DNA of 64,000 nucleotides from Microbacterium sp. BH-3-3-3 (GTDB lineage Bacteria > Actinomycetota > Actinomycetes > Actinomycetales > Microbacteriaceae), in assembly GCF_007679045.1 (NCBI RefSeq), contig NZ_VEFS01000001.1:720610-784609 (forward strand). The letters run 5' to 3'. Shown piece by piece: positions 61,316-64,000 of the stretch. The translations under genes were made by a program, and so were the position numbers. The notes under the pieces are model-generated. The model ran no database searches. It saw nothing but the letters and a program-made list of their open reading frames with translations, and was not told the DNA's origin. The stretch's first letter is position 1. The number at the start of each line of letters is the position of its first letter.

Positions 61316-62124
61316 CGTCCCGTGTACCTCTCGACGACCTCGTCGTAGATGGCTTGGACCTCGTCGGTCGGTGCCGCGGCCGGCTGACGCCAGCCGAATG
61401 TGATGTAGGACAACTCCGTCTGCCGCTCCTGATCGAATCGGTGGAGGAAATCGTTCGGTCGATCCGACTCGATGCGCCACCGCACGCGCTCGACCGGCCG
61501 GTCGAAGTACGCGGTGCCGAAGGCCGAGGCGAAACGAACGAGCATGTAGTCGTAGCGCAGGTAGCTCACCGCGGCGGCCCGACTGCCCTCGAGGCCGTCG
61601 AGCTGGGTGAGCAGGTCTCCGGCGTCCACGGGCTCGAACGCGCCGCCGCCGAGCCCCCGGATGAAGGTGTCGCGCACCCGATCCCGCTGCTGCGGGCTCA
61701 GCGCCTGGTACCGCGTGAACATCGCCTGGGTCGCGTTGAACGAGTTCTTCGAGATGCGCGACGGCATCGGGATGCCACGGGCCGACGTGAACTCGATGTC
61801 GGTCACGTCGACCCAGTCGCTGTGGACGAGCTCGTTGCCGTCGCGCCACTGCACCTGGATCTGGAGGTTGCGATTGACCTTCATGATGTTCGGCGCGAAG
61901 ACGTTCCAGCGCTGCGAGAACCAGGGCGAGAACACCTCGCTCACGACCGGTCGAGTCGGAGACGTCGCGACGGTGAACGACCCGGCGACGAAGGCGTATC
62001 CGGCGACGATGGCGAGGGTCGCGGCGGCGGCGACCGCCGCGACCCTCGTCGACCGCTCGGTGGAGGGACGCCCCTCCGCAACCCCCGTGTCAGGGGCGCC
62101 CTCCACCGTGGTCGTCTTACTCAC
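61312..62124 (-). CDS. DUF5819 family protein
   Basis: A 270-residue protein with one membrane segment (STRVAAVAAAATLAIVAGYAFVAGSF, about 25-50) and an extracytoplasmic domain. The family core is FSPWFSQRWNVFAPNIMKVNRNLQIQVQWRDG (about 68-99), with DWVDVTDIEF after it and RVRWRIESDRPNDF later. DUF5819 proteins often neighbour HTTM proteins in actinobacteria. The function is unknown. The GTG at 62124 overlaps the surface-protein stop by eight bases, so it lies between surface protein and HTTM in a coupled operon. Confidence 0.82.
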   Translation of the reverse strand: MSKTTTVEGAPDTGVAEGRPSTERSTRVAAVAAAATLAIVAGYAFVAGSFTVATSPTRPVVSEVFSPWFSQRWNVFAPNIMKVNRNLQIQVQWRDGNELVHSDWVDVTDIEFTSARGIPMPSRISKNSFNATQAMFTRYQALSPQQRDRVRDTFIRGLGGGAFEPVDAGDLLTQLDGLEGSRAAAVSYLRYDYMLVRFASAFGTAYFDRPVERVRWRIESDRPNDFLHRFDQERQTELSYITFGWRQPAAAPTDEVQAIYDEVVERYTGR

Positions 62125-64000
62125 CGGCGTTCGTCCTCCGGTTCTCGCGGCGACGGATGCTCCAGAGCCCGGCGCCGAAGAGCAGCAGGAGAGCTGCTCC
62201 ACCGAGAGCCAGAGGTGCGTTCACCTCGGCACCGGTCTGCGGGAGACCGCCCTGGATGCCGTCACCGCCACCGTCCCCGCTGGGGCCGGCGTTCGCGGGA
62301 TCGACGACCAGGAAGGCCGTGTTCTCGCGGTCCTGCGGCAGGTCGCCCGTGACCGATCCGCGAATCTCGACGCGGTGTGCGCCGAGCTCGAAGTCCGGTC
62401 CGACGGCGAACGACATGCGGGCCATGCCGGAGGCATCGACCGTGACCGGGGTCAAGTCGAACGGCGTCGAGAACACCGTCGCGAAGACCGTCTCACCGGG
62501 CTGGAAGCCCGAGACGACGATGTTCTGACGGGCGTCCGTACCGCGGACCACCACACCGTTCACCGCGTCGGCTCGGGCTCCCGCGGTGGGGTCCCCGTCC
62601 GTCGCGTCGCCATCGGCGGCGTCGGTCGCGTCAGCGGCGTCGACCGCGTCAGCGGCGTCCGTCGCGTCTGCGTCGACCATGTCGGCGTCGGCGACGTCGG
62701 CGTCAGCCGAATCCGCGTCGGCCACGTCGGCATCCACCATGTCGGCGTCGACCATGTCGGCGTCGGCCACATCAGCGTCAGCGACGTCGGCGTCAGCGAC
62801 ATCGGCGTCTGCCACGTCAGCGTCTGCCACATCAGCGTCCGCGACATCGGCGTCAACCACGTCAGCATCCACCATGTCCGCGTCAGCCACGTCAGCGTCA
62901 GCCACGTCAGCGTCAGCGACATCGACGTCAACCATGTCGGCATCCACCATGTCCGCGTCAGCCACGTCAGCGTCAGCGACATCGACGTCAACCATGTCGG
63001 CATCCACCATGTCGGCGTCAGCCACGTCAGCGTCAGCGACATCCGCGTCAGCCACGTCAGCGTCAGCCACGTCAGCGTCAGCCACGTCAGCGTCAGCCAC
63101 GTCAGCGTCCGCGACATCGGCGTCAACCATGTCGGCATCCACCATGTCGGCGTCAGCCACGTCGGTGTCAGCGCCGTCGGCGTCGATGTCGAGCACGTCC
63201 GCGTCGGCGTCGATCACGTCGATGTCGACACCGTCGGCGTCGATCACGTCGATGTCCAGGCCGTCGGCGTCCGCGTCGATGTCGAGCACGTCCGCGTCAG
63301 CGTCGAGCACGTCGGCGTCGGCGTCGATGTCGAGAACGTCGAGGACATCCGTCACATCGATGTCGAGCACGTCCAGCGCGTCGGTGTCAGCGGCGTCCGC
63401 GTCCACCACGTCCGCAGCGTCTGCTCCGTCGGCGTCGATGTCGAGCACGTCCGCGTCGGCGTCGAGCACGTCGAGGACGTCCACGGCGTCGAGCACGTCG
63501 GTCACATCGAGCACGTCCGCGTCAGCGTCGAGCACGTCGGCGTCGGCGTCGATGTCGAGAACGTCGAGGACATCCGTCACATCGATGTCGAGCACGTCCA
63601 GCGCGTCGGTGTCAGCGGCGTCCGCGTCCACCACGTCCGCAGCGTCTGCTCCGTCCGCGTCGATGTCGAGCACGTCGGCGTCGGCGTCGAGCACGTCGAG
63701 GACGTCCACGGTGTCGAGCACGTCGGTCACATCGAGCACGTCGGCGTCAGCGTCGAGAACGTCGGCGTCGGCGTCGATGTCGAGAACGTCGAGCACGTCG
63801 GCCACGTCGATGTCGAGCACGTCGGTCACGTCCAGCGTGTCCACATCCGTGACATCCAGCGCATCCAGCACGTCGGCCGCGTCGGTGTCAGCACCGTCCG
63901 CGTCGATGTCGAGCACGTCGGCGTCGGCATCGAGGATGTCGATGTCCAGCGCGTCCGCGTCGATCAGGTCGATGTCCAGACCGTCAGCGTCACCGTCATG
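62117..64000 (-). CDS. Asp-rich repeat surface protein with LPXTG sorting signal (5' end outside window)
   Basis: At least 627 residues; the frame stays open to the window edge, so the N terminus is missing. About two-thirds of the visible part consists of Asp, Ala, Val, Leu and Ile repeats with aspartate at almost every second or third place and no glutamate. The part coded at about 62690-63170 is made of ADVAD or ADMVD pentads, which fit the A(D/N)LxX pentapeptide-repeat pattern. An Ig-like domain follows (GVVVRGTDARQNIVVSGF...), then a Gly-rich linker, LPQTG, a membrane segment ALGGAALLLLFGAGLWSI and RRRENRR: a sortase substrate. Asp density suggests calcium binding. Codon use follows the genome. 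Confidence 0.82.
   Translation of the reverse strand, partial: HDGDADGLDIDLIDADALDIDILDADADVLDIDADGADTDAADVLDALDVTDVDTLDVTDVLDIDVADVLDVLDIDADADVLDADADVLDVTDVLDTVDVLDVLDADADVLDIDADGADAADVVDADAADTDALDVLDIDVTDVLDVLDIDADADVLDADADVLDVTDVLDAVDVLDVLDADADVLDIDADGADAADVVDADAADTDALDVLDIDVTDVLDVLDIDADADVLDADADVLDIDADADGLDIDVIDADGVDIDVIDADADVLDIDADGADTDVADADMVDADMVDADVADADVADADVADADVADADVADADVADADVADADMVDADMVDVDVADADVADADMVDADMVDVDVADADVADADVADADMVDADVVDADVADADVADADVADADVADADVADADVADADMVDADMVDADVADADSADADVADADMVDADATDAADAVDAADATDAADGDATDGDPTAGARADAVNGVVVRGTDARQNIVVSGFQPGETVFATVFSTPFDLTPVTVDASGMARMSFAVGPDFELGAHRVEIRGSVTGDLPQDRENTAFLVVDPANAGPSGDGGGDGIQGGLPQTGAEVNAPLALGGAALLLLFGAGLWSIRRRENRRTNAGE
62690..63170. 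repeat. 15-bp coding tandem repeats (ADVAD pentads)
   Basis: On the plus strand the unit GCCACGTCAGCGTCA and close variants repeat with 15-bp steps; an exact run lies near 63045-63105. Variants carry CACCATGTC (Met-Val) in place of CACGTC. The repeats keep frame, so selection acts on the protein. Slippage is likely to change length between strains. Confidence 0.8.
63281..63795. repeat. 225-bp coding tandem repeat, two copies and a partial third
   Basis: Sequence at about 63281-63505 recurs at 63506-63730 with a few changes, and a third partial copy runs to about 63795. The unit codes for 75 residues of D-V-L/D-I-D-A-D type. Its frame-preserving length shows recent duplication within the surface-protein gene. 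Confidence 0.75.

Noticed and set aside
62690..63170. CRISPR array
   Set aside because: The short regular repeats are in frame within the surface-protein gene, have no unique spacers, and no cas gene is near.

Overview
The window is high-GC DNA (roughly 70% by eye) from an actinomycete. The best fit is a Microbacteriaceae member, probably Microbacterium. This rests on the third-position G/C codon bias, the gene order glmS-acpS-alr-tsaE-tsaB-rimI-tsaD-groES, a GuaB3-type IMPDH homologue, LivH-M-G-F, CIRCE-controlled groES, and the very frequent word GGATGCC/GGCATCC. It reads as ordinary chromosome: I see no phage, IS element, plasmid gene or CRISPR array. About 60 protein genes, one tRNA-like gene and several regulatory sites can be supported.

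Layout. 1-12.3 kb: DNA repair genes (LigC-type ATP-dependent ligase, a LigD-like polymerase domain, PcrA/UvrD helicase) mixed with an MFS exporter and its divergent regulator, an SseB-like protein and small membrane proteins. The spacers are full of nested inverted repeats. 12.4-17.1 kb: a VOC/MarR divergent pair with two perfect operators, a DMT exporter and a GntR regulator, an odd tRNA-Met(CAT)-like sequence followed by a membrane-anchored HNH nuclease, and an S4 gene whose last 30 bp are repeated beyond an inserted SnoaL-like gene. 17.1-18.8 kb: a zinc-starvation locus with a His-rich protein, a zinc-free L36 paralogue, a Zur-box-like dyad and a CobW-C protein without a P-loop. 18.8-26.1 kb: two Lrp/AsnC regulators and an eight-gene catabolic and uptake cluster (nitrilase-type amidohydrolase, RraA-like aldolase, DUF849/BKACE enzyme, polyamine-type ABC importer) in which the first permease is frameshifted. 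26.4-37.2 kb: an ABC-2 exporter, FAD oxidoreductase, GDPD, Bax-inhibitor-like protein, second LigD-like polymerase, TetR with an MBL hydrolase, a glycosyltransferase and more repeat-rich spacer. 37.2-43.6 kb: the guanine nucleotide block guaA, DUF3817, SURF1, guaB3, a TMEM175-like channel and guaB. 43.9-49.6 kb: a complete branched-chain amino acid/amide ABC transporter. 49.9-60.3 kb: RarD, groES, a methyltransferase, t6A synthesis genes, alr, acpS and glmS. 60.3-64 kb: a translationally coupled operon of an extremely Asp-rich LPXTG surface protein (5' end outside the window), a DUF5819 protein and an HTTM (vitamin-K carboxylase-like) membrane protein.

The most interesting signals are this surface-protein operon, the zinc locus, the over-represented word GGATGCC that also forms terminator arms (as DNA uptake sequences do in Neisseria), and the unrelated families of nested dyads that fill the longer spacers.
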